Positions 32,343-46,984 of a stretch of 64,000 nt of DNA are shown here, piece after piece. Positions within the stretch are counted from its first letter, which is position 1. Each line of letters begins with the position of its first letter. Source of the stretch: Zygnema cylindricum (Eukaryota; Streptophyta; Zygnematophyceae; Zygnematales; Zygnemataceae); assembly GCA_037447655.1 (NCBI GenBank), contig JBBHKE010000831.1:1-64000 (forward strand), in the 5' to 3' direction. A program made the translations under genes and the position numbers. The notes under the pieces were generated by a model. It worked only from the letters and a program-made list of their open reading frames with translations, had not been told where the DNA came from and did no database searches.

Positions 32343-33226
32343 TATTTACTAATAACGACGAACGGACAAAATATCGGCCGCCGCATCCCAGTCTCCCTCT
32401 CTCCCACTTGACGTCCAGCTTGGCAGGGAAAATGTCCATCCAAGCCATCCTATTGGTCCACGTACGCATATTCCGCCTTTTTCAGCCACGCAGGAGTCAA
32501 AATCGACCAGGAAAAAGCTCTTACTGTAGAAGTGAAATTTGTTTCGTACGGCCTCCACTGCGCTGGCCTCTGCACTTCCTGAAACGGTACGGCCGCTGTG
32601 GCAACAGTGCACTCGCCGTGACGTGACGGTGAGTTTGGATTTTCTGCAAACTTGCCACTTGACGACCGTACGACACGATCCTGCTGGAAACTATCTGAGA
32701 TTCGATACGAATCTTCGCTCCAGATACGCCCTTCCCCTGAATCGACCCGCGGCCACGACTTGAGAAAGTCAAAAGGTAAACACGGAAACACGACAAAAAA
32801 ACAGTCGAAACTGCAGTGATTTCCGCGATCTGCGGCCAGAAAGGACAAAACATAGGTCACGACTGAAAACTGTACGGTGCACTTTTGTACGCATTACGCT
32901 TAGGCGCGCTTATGGGGTAAAAAAAAAGAAAAGCGACAAAATTTAATGCGCACCAAAATTCCCACCAAAAAAAGGAACGTCTCTCCCTTTGTCGCCAACT
33001 ATCTCTCCCCCTCCCCCTCCCCCCACATCGTCCCACCCCCAAAGGCAGCCATGGCGCGCTCTCCCTCTCCCTCCCTACAAATGGAGTCCCTCCCTCCACT
33101 CCCCTCATTCTATCCCTCCCTATCTTCCGTACACAGTCTTCCCTTCCGTACACAGTCTTCCTCTCCTTCACCAGAGAGCCACAGTTCCCTTTGCCACGTG
33201 GGAACTTTTTATCTTTCTTTCAGACC
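32343..33226. other. Upstream region of the CAP gene
   Basis: There is no clear element. The stretch is rich in GTACGG-type words and has pyrimidine tracts from 33000. It presumably holds the promoter and 5' UTR of the gene starting at 33227. I saw no core promoter element that I would defend. Confidence 0.4.
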
Positions 33227-35439
<2,213 letters not shown>

Positions 35440-38400
35440 GGGGAGGGACTCGGAGGCGCGGAGTCGTACGGACGAATGTACCTGGCGAACGCGTCAATGG
35501 GCGGTTGACAGGTGTCCGGGGCCGGGATTTGCGGGCGTATGTTATGAAACGAGTTTTAAAGTGGATGGTCGCGAACAAGCGACGGAATGAATTGTTCGAG
35601 TTTTTCACCGTACGGTGTGCACGTGTGGGGATTTCATGTTTGAGGATAACGAATATTCGCATTTGCACCGAGGGAATATTCGTTACTGAGTGTAGGTTGT
35701 GTGTTTTTTTTTGCCTTGTTCTAGCCTTGAGAATGATGAAGGGCTAGAGGCGAAAGACTACCGTACCGATGTCGAATAATGTACGAAAATTGTACGGAAA
35801 CTGTACGGACAGAGTCGCTATGTCGTTGTAGATTAAGCGCTTCATGGGGATTTATTTTAGTTTCGAGCATTAGTTTGTTTTATTTAATTTTCTAGTCGGC
35901 TCTTTTCCTGTGTAAGAATGTCGCTGTACCAAAAAATAACAATGCTTGAACTTGGAGATGATGATTTTGTTTCAAGGTCTTAAAAAAGTTGTCTAGTCAC
36001 ACGTGTGAATGATGTTTGTCACACCAATTTCGACGAGTCCCTATAAATTGTCGGTGGATTTTGACTGTCGAATGGCAATTTTCTTCCCATTTTTGCCACG
36101 TGGTGTTTTGAAATGTAGCAATGGCACACGAGGCAGGAAAAGGTTAACACTAACTCTGCCTTTTTTCTTTGCACCCCATCCCCTTTTACCCTTCCCTCTC
36201 CTTTTACCTCTCCCTCTCCCTCCCCCTTCCTTCTCGCCCAACATCTCCACCTCTATCCTTCAAATTCCAATATCGATGCCGATATCAAACGCCAAATTCG
36301 AATGCCAAATTTTAAATTTCAAAACACCAAATGTCAAAAGTAAAATGGCGAATGTTGTCGCCAACGGTAAAGCCGACACGCGTAATCTAATCTTCGTTGG
36401 CGGTCGCTCGAGCACTATTGCGAGAGATCTTCTTGGAGTATGAAATGTAATTTTTACACTTTTGGCGTGTATTGCTCTTGATTTAGATAAACAGAATTTG
36501 GCGTTTGTCGACGCTAAATTTATATGATGATCATGATGGTGACACATGGTAGTGGAAGAACTCTACAAATGAAAATTTGTCACTTTTCTGATACATATTG
36601 GAGCCTTTCGCATTTGAGTGAGGACTTCAAGTAAACCTTGCAGCTTTTTGATAATTTTGACTCACTAATCTCCTAAGAATATATGCAAAAATTTTGTTTT
36701 AAAATCTTTATAAACATTATGGTGTGGCGTAAGATTATTAAGGAAAGTTGTAGACAAATACATTTTAAATCATGCACATGTCAATTTCTTATCGAGGTTT
36801 CACTCATGTCACTTGAGTTTTCGTGGAACTTTTTTACTTCTATAACCATTTGAAATCAATGCTAAAGCGAAAGAAAATAAAAATGGAAAGAGAGGCAAGT
36901 TTTGTCTCCAAATGAAATTCTTTAGAACTCATAGTTTAAAACTGAAAATTCCAATCGATGGTGAACTTTGTACAATTGAAAACTGATTTTGTGAAAAGGT
37001 TAAAATAATAAAAAAAATAAAAAAATGGGCACTTAAAGCACATTTTAGGATTGGTAATTATGTCGAGTTTGGAAACTTGCAACGTTAAAAAATGGCAAGT
37101 TTGTTCAGTTTTGAACTCCGTACATTTCAAAATTGAAAGTCCTGTCTAAAAACTGGACACCGGAAAAAAAGAGGGAGAGAGGAGACAGGGAAAGTTAGAG
37201 AGAGTAAAAGGGAAAGAATAAATAAAAAATTTGAGGGGAGCAATTAGATAGCCATTGTGACACATCAATTGTTTTTTATGTGTGGAATTTATGCTCTTTT
37301 CTGTTGATGCACGTCTAGGATTCTCATTGGTCGACAAACCAAGTTCGTGCAGGTTTGTTTTCTTCGAGTTTACAACTCTAACTTTTGTGTGACCCTTTGA
37401 ACCATTTGTCTCAACTCAAAAGCTTTTTCTATGTGCACACACCGTTGACTTTATGATGTTGACTTTATGATAGTGGCACAGGTCTTGCTTAACAAGCGTG
37501 GAGAATATTGTATTGTTTTGGTAACGTATCCGATACCAAAACATGTTTACTGTGGATTCGGCAAAATTCTCCAAACTTTTGGGCGAAAATTGAGGAGTAT
37601 TGCCTCACACTAGACGTGTCTATTGGTACACTGGAAACAAAAAGGTATAATCCACCGCAGACGAGCGATGACGACCTCACAATTGGCAAAAGCCATGTGC
37701 CTTGTACAAGGCGTATGTCAAAGCGACAACAAAATCTTTGTCGGAGGATATCTCTCTCACGCGTCTTTTCCTTCGTGGAAAGGACTTTGCGTTTAAAACA
37801 TAATGGCAAACGATAAAGTAGAAAATTTCATTTTGAAAAGGATTTTGAAACGGTTGGTACAACGAAATGACAAGAATGTACAAATTGTACATCCGCGTAG
37901 CGCTGCTAGATATTATAAATCTGCGTTAGTCCATACATACGCCATTCAGATTTAATGCTTTTCGAATCTTTTAACATTCCTGGCCGGTTGAGTTGGAACC
38001 TACGTGGTTCCGACCCCAATGCAACACGTAAGCAATAAGTGCCTTGCTGGCACAACCTGGTGGAGAAGTGATACAAATATCATTGCCAGTATCGATTACT
38101 GGAAACGCTTGATGGACCACGACCCTCAGCGCTCAGTTCGGCTGCTCAGTTATGACGGGTTTTCTCAATTGAAGGCGATTATGTCAAAATCAATGATTGC
38201 CAATAAATTGATGAAGTGGCTAAACCATTTAGTGCGACCAATAATCGAACGGTCCAAAACTTTTGACCATTCGAAAAGCAATATTAAATTTACAAATAGC
38301 ATTTAAGGTCCAACCGAGAAAAGGCTTTCGTCTTCCGAAACGTTTTTGCGTCACTTAAATTTGTACGTTTGCGAGTAAAATTTTGAAAAAAACGAGTGCA

Positions 38401-38510
38401 ACTGTTTTTCCTGCAATACGATTCTTACTTGTCCCGGGAGAAACTTTGTTGCGTCGTCGAATATTATCATGCTCGAGATTCGAGGTAATTATAGCGTGAT
38501 GATGCTACAC
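35440..38510. other. Downstream of the CAP gene: no gene seen; old repeat fragments
   Basis: The CAP 3' UTR probably ends near 35900. From 37490 to 37800 is a block related to those near 11960, 50260 and 57040 (shared ATTCTCCAAA(A/C)TTTTGGGCGA and GCCATGTGCCTT). From 38148 to 38488 is a 340-bp block repeated at 49793-50128. An open frame at 38004-38306 falls partly in that repeat and is not recognised. The rest is AT-rich without features. Confidence 0.45.
38148..38488. repeat. Dispersed repeat, copy 1 (empty site for a hAT-like insertion)
   Basis: The block includes CCATTTAGTGCGACCAATAA, CGTTTTTGCGTCACTTAAAT, TTACTTGTCCCGGGAGAA and ends GCTCGAGATTCGAGGTAATT. It matches 49793-50128. The left part, CAGTTATGACGGGTTTTCTC, is the empty target of the element inserted in the other copy. 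Confidence 0.75.
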
Positions 38511-38542
38511 CGTGAATCGCTATTAGCGTTATGAAATAATAA

Positions 38543-39549
38543 GGGAATTGCTAATCGCAGACACGATTTTTGCTGCGCGCAGGTAGTTGTCAAAAATTGT
38601 ACATTTGAAGTACATTTTCGTACAAGCTACGTACCTTTAAGTTCAGATTTGACGGTCAAGCCGCCCAACAACTTTGACTGGCGAAATATTGTACTGGCGG
38701 TTAAAAAAGTGTCGCGCTTGCGAACGTCGACCGTCATAAAAAAATAACAATTCACACGGCGGGCGCAAGTTTACTGTAACAAAACTGCGGCAGCCACATA
38801 TAAATAAAATGGCTGCGCGCAGGTAGTTTATCACTGCACGTCTGTGAGAGACACATTGACATTTGACTTAGCCGCAAAAATGAAATCTACTCGCGAATCG
38901 TTACATTGAACTTGGACACAAATTAAAGGACGACGTACAATATGTATAAACTCGCACGAAACGAAATATACTTCGTACAAAATAAAAAACCGTACCCGCG
39001 TATAAATATCGATGAAACTAAAATGACGCGTCATAGTCAAATGTCAGTGTGTCTCTCACAGACGTGAAGTGATAAACTACACCGTCAATCGTTATTAGCG
39101 TGTAAGTTTTTTTAGCGTATATGAATAATTAGCGTGGTTTACGCTAATTAGGAATTTGAAAATTTTCCAAAAAATCGTCTATTCAATTAGGATTTTTTTT
39201 TTATTAGTGTGGATAATTCTATTTGAGAATAAAAAAAAAAAAGCGGGACGGAATTAGCGTACTTAACGCTAATAACGATTGGCGGTGTACCTGCGCGCAG
39301 CCATTTTATTTATATGTGGCTGCCGCAGTTTTGTTACAGTAAACCTGCGCCGGCCATGTGAATTGTTTATTTTTTTATGACGGTCGACGTTCGCAAGCGC
39401 GACACTTTTTTAACCGCCAGTACAATATTTCGCCAGTCAAAGTTGTTGGACGTAAAGGTACGTAGATTGTACGAAAATGTACTTCAAATGTACAATTTCT
39501 GACAACTATCTGCGCGCAGCAAAAATCGTCTCATTGATTAGCAATTCCC
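38543..39549. mobile_element. MULE-like foldback element, second copy, with a nested MITE
   Basis: It has the same ends as 30399-32334 (GGGAATTGCTAATCGCAG ... GATTAGCAATTCCC) and the 8-bp TSD AATAATAA (38535-38542 and 39550-39557). The arms carry GCTGCGCGCAGGTAGTT. The centre is much shorter than in the first copy and lacks the PIF/Harbinger insertion. It sits inside what looks like another TA-type MITE, whose left end TACACCGTGAATCGCTATTA is at about 38510. Confidence 0.82.
39080..39287. mobile_element. TA-flanked MITE (208 bp) nested in the foldback element
   Basis: The ends are CACCGTCAATCGTTATTAG and CTAATAACGATTGGCGGTG, with TA duplicated (39078-39079 and 39288-39289). The empty site is seen in the related element near 32044 (GATAACTACCTGCGCGCAG), which proves insertion at a TA. 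Confidence 0.9.
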
Positions 39550-39557
39550 AATAATAA

Positions 39558-40807
39558 AGGTTAAAAAACAAGTAGTGTTGTTAACGCTAGTTGAGAATTT
39601 GGGGATTTTCAAGGAAATCATTCACTCTAATTAGGGAATTTGGGGTTTTCCAAAATAGAATTAATAATTATATTTGAGAATTTTGGTCAAAATTTGGAAG
39701 CGCCGAAATAGCGTTATGAACGCTAATAATAATAATAATAGCGTCATGAATTACGTCTTGTGACATCACTGGCCACGTCACCTGCAGCTCGTTGCACATC
39801 TTTTGCGTTTTGCCCCATGCGCATGTGGTACAATGTACAATGTACGGCACCGACAAAGAAATACGCCTTGCATGCTCCAACCAGTTGTTAGAAGCGTCCG
39901 AAAATATGAATCAGTGATGACGCATGTAGACACCACCAAGGCGTCTACAACTGTCACAAAATGCAGGACGTCCTTTGAAAACCTCGCGTTGGTATCCGCA
40001 ATTTTTGGGAATGTAGAATTTCGGCTAAACGACAAACATTGCAAAATGGTCCGTACACAGAGAGACATCCTCAATATTTTCTGGCTTGGTGCCGAGCCTC
40101 CAAATGTGCTCCAAAACCAGATATTATGCTCGAGTTAGATGCGTCATCTCATGATGTAGACGTGGAGCACAAACGACAAATGGAAGATATATTGACGAGG
40201 CTAATAAGTCCAAAACGTGGAGCGCATGATTTCGGATCATAGTTTGTTGCCAACGGTTCATAAATTTGAAAGTACACTATGAACGTACTTTTACATTACA
40301 AAAGTGTTGTATATGTACGACATATCGGGTGAAATACGTGTACTTTATTCAATTCAAGCATTTTGGGTCAAATTAATAAAATTATTTATTAAAAAAAAAA
40401 ATCTCTAGTTCTTCTTATTACTGGCTTGCCTCAAACGAATATATTCGTTGGTTAAGAAAGCAAAATTATGAATTTGAGCAAAAAGTTTTCAACGATCAAT
40501 TTTGGGCGACAGAATAATAACAAAAAGGGAAAAAAAATGAGAAAAATCATCACATTTTGCCAAATAGTCAGATCACTTATAAGCACCTATTCTATAGCTT
40601 ATGGCTAAAAAAACTGAGTTTAACCACAAACACACGTGTAACCGGGGTTTAAGACGTTACTACTGCCTTTCAACGTTTTATAATTCCAACATCGAGGTAC
40701 GATAATATCAGAAATTAACCCTTTGGCGTTTTCCCAAGCGAGGCACACGGCCGCAAAAAAACTGTCTGCCACGTATGACCCCGGTCAGCAGTAACTACAG
40801 TACAGTA
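39558..40807. other. Spacer with unassigned open stretch
   Basis: From 39770 to 40240 base composition is more even, and overlapping frames exist on both strands (for example 40039-40242, plus). None shows a family motif. It could be the remains of a transposase gene. A short AAT repeat lies near 39723-39740. Nothing else is seen. Confidence 0.35.
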
Positions 40808-41003
40808 CACCGCCAATCGCTATTAGAGTCAAGGATTAAATAGCGTCAAAAAACAATTACGTTATTGATTCTAATTTAGTACCTGAGACGTGGCAGATTA
40901 TGGTCCACGTACTTAAATAGCGTTATTAATTGTATTTCAGGTTTTTTTTTTTGAAAAAAGGGCACCGAATTGGCGTTATATACTCTAATAGCGATTGGCG
41001 GTG
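40808..41003. mobile_element. TA-flanked MITE (196 bp), left member of a pair
   Basis: The ends are CACCGCCAATCGCTATTAG and the inverse, with TA at 40806-40807 and 41004-41005. Three bases (CAG) separate its right TA from the next MITE's left TA. Confidence 0.87.
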
Positions 41004-41010
41004 TACAGTA

Positions 41011-41512
41011 CACCGCGAATCGTAATTAGAGTAAATTACTCTAATTCGGTCGCTCGAAATTTCGACACTATGACATCAAATAGAGTAAATGATTCTAATT
41101 TTTTCATTATTCTAATTTAGGTAAGTTTTGATTAGCGTTTTTAATTCTAATATATGTTCGTTTTAAATAGTGTGGAGTACGGATGACGTCCGTCCGTGCA
41201 AAATTGTACTTTTATAAATAAAAAAAGTACAAATAATGATTTAATACAAACCATTATCATGTAACTGCGTTTTAACAATCCGCGTAGTGCAAACGACATA
41301 GTGACGATAAACTGTACGGTTTGTCATATTTTGTACGAATACCTTACTTACAGTAGAGGATATTAACTTGCCAAATTAGAGTACACCGCATAAATTAGAG
41401 TAAATTCCTTTCTGAAACAGTTCTATCACACAAATTAAAGTAAATTACTCTAATTATTTTTTTCTCTTTTTTTACTCTAATTTTTTCATTACTCTAATTA
41501 CGATGCGCGGTG
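41011..41512. mobile_element. TA-flanked MITE (502 bp), right member of a pair
   Basis: The ends are CACCGCGAATCGTAATTAG and CTAATTACGATGCGCGGTG, with TA at 41009-41010 and 41513-41514. It is a near copy of 29333-29832, including the inner TIR-like word near 41379. Confidence 0.87.
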
Positions 41513-42169
41513 TACTCTTGGACGTAAAGCGTACCTTTTCACAATTTTGTACGCAAACGCTGTCGACGATCCAAAATATTTGGTGCGTACCGAATATTCG
41601 AACAAACACAAATGTAGTCTTCGCTCTGATACAGCGATGGGCGCGAACTATTCGCACGATATGAATTTGCTTTAAGAAAAGTTCGTTCTGTTTATTGATA
41701 AGTCGAGACAAAAACAATTTTGGTGAAAAAATACTACAATCAAGGTTAAAAAAACAGCACAAGTTTTTCACTGCTCACAATATTAACTGTGGACAATGCT
41801 GAAGCTAAAGCTGAAGTTTGTATATTGCCGGAAAATAATAAAGAGAGATTTGTTCCTTCAACAACCAAAAAATAAAAACGTCATGAACTACCCAACTTCA
41901 AACTACAACTGGAGCACTTTTACATAATAGTATTAACGTTGGAAAACTATCCCTCATCTTTCCGAGGGAGTCATAGTGACTGATAAGAGGGTAAAAAAAG
42001 ACAAACTTTATATTCTACAATACTAACTTCAACTTAACACTCCTTTGAGAGCTTCAGTACATCTACCAAAAATTATCACACAAGCAAAATCGGCGTAAGA
42101 TCATTTCCAAAATTGCCGAGTGAATTGCCGAGTGAATTGCCGCAAAAAGCCGAAACCCTACCAATTTCA
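41513..42169. other. 3' flank of the EGT1 gene
   Basis: AT-rich sequence after the EGT1 stop codon (the gene reads leftward), presumably holding its 3' UTR near 42000-42169. No element or gene was recognised. Confidence 0.45.
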
Positions 42170-44022
42170 CTAAAAAGAAACGGTGCGACAACACCGAAAC
42201 TTTGCAAAAACAAATGGATATTCTTTCTGGAAATAGTTACGGAATGAATCACGCAGCATGGATGGATGAGTCACTGGAGAGGAACCCTTTAACACAAAGT
42301 GGTGTGAATCAAAAAAGTCGGTAGAATACTCTGGATATTCCCGCATTGCCTCGAATCCCGGAAAAGGCTCAAATGTGGTAGATGTCCATTCCCATCCTCC
42401 GCTCCTCATATTCATAACCTCTTCCCTCTCATCGGTATCCAAAATGCGTTGGTATTCCATTTCACTCATAATTCTTGCTCCTAAAGACGAACAATACGCT
42501 CTTGCCTCCGAGAGACTAACAAAAACAGGTTGAGAAGCCACTTCACTCCAATGATTTGAAGTAAAAGGTCCATGGACATAATATTCTCCATTCACTAAAG
42601 ACCACGTGGCTGGAGCTCCCTGTTTCCGGTTGAGAAAATACTCAAAATCTTCAGCATCCCAAAATTCAGGTTTCTCATACCCCTTATCTTTAACAATAAA
42701 TCTATGGAACTCCCGGATACTAACTGGCGATACTGAGACAGAAAAGGAATGAGGGACAGATAAGACCACCGGAGGTCCCTCGTTGTCCCAACGAAAACCA
42801 CCTTTATCCAAATCTGCCCCCAATACCACTTCTCCGGGAGAAATCACAACATGGGAATCTAAAATGTTGTTATCTTTCGGTTTAAAATTCCGTTGTCGTG
42901 GGGTGTTTGAGGACTGCAGAGTGTATGAAGCCTTTTTATCTTGGGCCAACATATAGTTTAAAGTCTCTTGATGCATTCTCTCATGCTCAAGATTCATGTT
43001 TACGACCCTCATAGAAACCTGCATATGAACAATTGTTTGCCATATTATTAGTCTATGAGACTCCCAAATTTATATTTCACAGAGTTCACCAGGCATTTTA
43101 TTTTGCCAACCAGTGCCAATTATTATTACACAATCAAAAACATTACATTGTTTCCTTTAAGTAGACCACAGTCTTCAAACTGTTTTTGATATTATCCGGG
43201 TAAGTTTAGATGAAAAACTGCAAAAATTCCCTCTCCTACAACATTCCCTCTTGTACAAAATGTTATGGAAAACACTCATCACAAACAAATTCCTCATAGG
43301 AATGAAAGAGTTTAGTTGAAAAACTGAAAAAAATTCCTTTCCTATCAACATGCTATGCAAAACACCTATCATAACAAATCCATACTCAAATGGAAGAGAC
43401 CAGACCTCTCTGCTTCTGACTCCCGAAAGGATTTTGCGTCGCATCGCAGAAACAAATGCGAGAGTCTCCTCCTTTGAAGGCCACTCTGGAGGAGCCTCAG
43501 GATGGGTGTGACATTGGGAGGGATTTGTGACAATGGGATCGATCCCACGAGAAAACATTGTTTCCATATCTGAAGCTACCTCCTCTGGAAATAGCTTTAG
43601 CTTCGCAAATGCCGTTAAATGGCCCCTGTTTCCAAATAATCCTCAAGTAAATGAATGAATCAACTTTTTTCCTGCTTTCTAATGAACCGGAAATTTGGAG
43701 CCCGGAAAATTTGAACCAGAATATAACCAGAATATGTCCAAAGGCAATAAAAGAATAATGATATAAAAACATAATAATGTAGCAGGTGGAATGTGTTATA
43801 TGACTGCTGGTAGCTTTACAAACAGATGCATGTATCAGAACAAAACGAATTTCTGTCTCGTTGTTAAGGTACTAACTTTAAGATTCAACGGACTCCTTAC
43901 ATGTAAAATCCGTACGGATGTCGTAATTCAATCGGCTTCACAGTCCAGTCTCGAATTGTTGCGAAAAGAGAATCGGTATCTTGCCAACAGCGTTGGACTG
44001 CCTCTTCTGCTGGAATTAAAAT
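42170..44022 (-). CDS. EGT1: Ergothioneine synthase EGT1, exons 6-8 (EgtB-like sulfoxide synthase half)
   Basis: Exons 44022-43901, 43625-43406 and 43018-42170 (stop at 42172-42170) continue the reading frame of the EgtD half. This part has a DinB-like region: ELRHPYGFYM joined to GHLTAFAKLKLFPEEV (first metal His, about residue 364), SRGIDPIVTNPSQCHTHPE, and NLEHERMHQETLNYML, which gives the H-x3-H-x-E iron motif (His447, His451). The C-terminal half (about 490-717) is an FGE-sulfatase fold with GGWEWTSTTFEPFPGF and ending YPFVFAKFRCCRTVSF. EgtB-type enzymes use iron and oxygen to join hercynine to Cys or gamma-Glu-Cys as a sulfoxide. The donor of exon 7 is uncertain (GTCTGG at 43405, or GTCAGA 12 bp earlier). 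Confidence 0.88.
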
Positions 44023-44307
44023 CTGTAAAGATATGAGACACATTAAATGAGAAATTCCGATTAAAAAATTAGGTGAAAAAAAAACTGCAAATAAAGTGTC
44101 CCCCAAATAATGATAATTACTAATGCATCTTCCCTCAAATGCAGGGAATTCTTTTATCTTACTCCCACTTTCACCTGTGACTAAACATTCCTTCACCATT
44201 TTGACTCTCTTCCGCTTAAAGAAATAGTCAAATCAACTTTTATCTTTTAAATCATTTGGTCCCCATTCTCACATCATCCAAAAGCATAAATTTAGACGAG
44301 TCTTTAC

Positions 44308-46033
44308 CTGCATTCCATATTTTTTGTTCCTCCAAGCCGCATGGACACAAAATTTAGACTCGAGTGCGAGGCGATCAATATCATCAACAGTAAACTTCCG
44401 AGAAACTTCCATTAAAATGCGTTCACCCGGTCTGCAAAGAAAAAACAATGTGATACCAAAGTTTACAATAATGCTCAAGATTTTGATGCTAGGTACATTT
44501 TTGAAATGAATAATCATAATTTTTGTCATAATTCCTCCCATTTACGTGTCAAAAAGTCAAATCAAGTATAAAAAGAGAGGCAAAAAAAGGAGCTCGATCA
44601 ACACCAAAAACACCAATTCAGGTTTCCATTTAAAAGGAGTTCCATTTCAAAGGAGTTTCTCATTTATGAGAGAGAAGAAAGAAGAAACTCACAGAATATG
44701 GATACCTCCTCTATACAGATTGAGGCCTCGTGGTAGTCGTACCCACATTTCGACTCGCCTCAAATCGGAGTTCACATCTACTTCATAAACCCAACTTGCC
44801 TCCTCCTCATCGGATGCTTCATATCCAAGTGTCCTCAGAGCATTCCGTACACCGTTTTTTATGAACATTTCTGTTACGCCCTCTTTGTCGTGATAAGCTG
44901 CATATAAAATCTCTCTATCTTTCCACATATCTGCAAGTTTTTTTGCCAAAACCAACAGGGTACCGTTAGGAAAGTACGCTTGCTGTTTTTGTTTGATATC
45001 TCCTGTGATCTTTGAAATCCTCACTTCTTTGATAAACAACAATTTAAAGTCGCTGTTGTCCACATCTTTCTGGTAAGCAAAAATTTAAAGTCAAATGTTA
45101 TCCACACTTATTTGGTACCTTTAAATTTAAAGTCGTAAAACATCGACAAATGTAGTCGAGGATATGATTTTTGACCAAAAGTTGCTTACCAGTACAGAGA
45201 AGCATTTGCATATTAGGGCCGGCTGCCGCATCCACATCCTTGAAAAAATTTACTGCCTCCTCATCTGTCATAAAGATCCCACAAATAATGATTAGATTTA
45301 CAAATTCAGTCACATTGACCTCTGGTTTATAAACACCGGGAAATGCCAGAAACCTGGAGAGAAAAAACGGCAAAATTAGAAGGAAACGTAGCGTCAAATA
45401 CTGCTAGAAGATATTCACACCAACAACCGATCGTTTCCTGTGGTATTAGCCTGACTGGAAATTTTTGGCTTCATTAATACATACATGCAGCTTGTTGATG
45501 ACGTCATAAAACCCAAGAGACTTTTTTTCATTTGATAAAGAGCTCCAAAAAGAGTTTCAAAAAGAGTACCGAAAGACTTTCAAAACGACTTTCAAAAAGA
45601 GCATTAAAAAGAGTATCAAAAAGAGAACCAAAAAGGCTATCAAAAATCAGCTTCAAAGGCATCGACATGTTTGTAATCTTACTGCTGAGATTCCCGACAC
45701 TGCTCCCGAGCCATAGGACGCATAGATTCTCCGAAGGAAAAAATTTCCGTACTTCTTGCAAACCTTTGATGTATTCCGCCTCCACCATTGTGACTTGGGC
45801 CGATTTCATGCCCGGAACTTGCTTCAAAAGATTTGTTCGAGCTTCCGCGAGAAATGAAGCGGAGACATCGATTCCGGCAAATCGGCAGCTGCAGGCACAA
45901 TGTTCAAAAAAATACACGTGTTTATGAAAAAAAAAGTGCAGAAAAGAAGAGAAAAACTCAATGCCAACGAGAAGAGAATGAAGAGGAAATGTTGATTCCG
46001 ACGAAGCAAAACGACAGCTGGATCCACAATGTT

Positions 46034-46122
<89 letters not shown>

Positions 46123-46963
46123 AAAAGAAATATACGAAATATATTCATATCAATGTTAAAAAGAAGTAAAAAAATCAATGCAAAAAAAGGAATGCAAAGA
46201 CAAAACAGCTGGCTAAGAATAAAAACAAGAGAACATATAAAAGAGATTATTTAACAATTTTGAGAATACCAAAACTAAACTCGCAGTGAAATAAAAATAA
46301 CTTTCATAATTTCAAGTTGCAAATTATTATCAAATATAAATGCTTAAAACCAATGGGAATTAAAAAACAGGGTATTCTGGCTAGATTCCTTTTACTTGAA
46401 AGAATGTAAAAAAATGGCAAAAAAGGACATTAAATCACGATTAATAAAAAATCAATAAAATGAATATGAAATTTCTAAATACCAAAAAATACATTGTAGG
46501 AAATGTCCAAAACTGTCAAAAATGGCAACACATTCGAGCAAGAAATAAAGACGAAAAGTCAACAAAGTGAAAAGTAAATATTAAATTGAATAAATATTGA
46601 ACAGAAGTTGAATAGAAATCAAAAATCAACTATAAGCCACTACCTTCCATCCCTGGTCACGAGAGCGTTTAAAACTTGCGCCGTTTTTCTCGCGGTTCCG
46701 CATCCGAGCTCCACCACCACAGAACAAGGAGGAATATGAGTGATGACGTCATCAATGTGCTGTTTAATAAGCTTTTCTTCTGAGCTGAAGGGATAATATT
46801 CCTCCAATTTTGTTATTTCTTCGTAAATAGCGGAGCCTTTTTCATCGTAGAGATAGAAAAAGGGTATTTCTTTCGGAGTTTTCTTCAGAGTAGAATGCAA
46901 GATACTGCTGTTGTCGTTATTGTTGCTATTCTTGATGCCGTTTTTGTCGTCTAGTGCAGGCAT
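44308..46963 (-). CDS. EGT1: Ergothioneine synthase EGT1, exons 1-5 (EgtD-like histidine N-methyltransferase half)
   Basis: Exons in transcription order: 46963-46644, 45888-45683, 45264-45190, 44930-44693 and 44431-44308; phases 2, 1, 1, 2, 0 all agree with the EgtB half, giving a single 717-residue protein (724 if the Met at 46984 is used). Marks of the EgtD (DUF2260) methyltransferase are FFYLYDEKGSAIYEEITKLE + EYYP, the SAM-binding VVELGCGTARKT (about residues 83-94), FAGIDVSASFL, LWLGSSVGNLS, and WKDREILYAAYHDKEGVTE. The end GIHILPGERILMEVSRKFT joins cleanly across exon 4/5. EgtD trimethylates histidine to hercynine with S-adenosylmethionine. The fused EgtD-EgtB order is that of fungal Egt1. 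Confidence 0.88.
46033..46116. repeat. (TA)n microsatellite in EGT1 intron 1
   Basis: About 80 bp of uninterrupted TA dinucleotides, between exons 1 and 2 of the EGT1 gene. Confidence 0.9.
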
Positions 46964-46984
46964 TGTAGCTGAGCAGATGAACAA

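Noticed and set aside
45265-45397. EGT1 exon 3 starting further upstream (RFLAFPGVYKPEVN)
   Set aside because: No acceptor there keeps the phase with exon 2. Starting at 45264 gives NLSNEEAVNFF, which fits the EgtD family.
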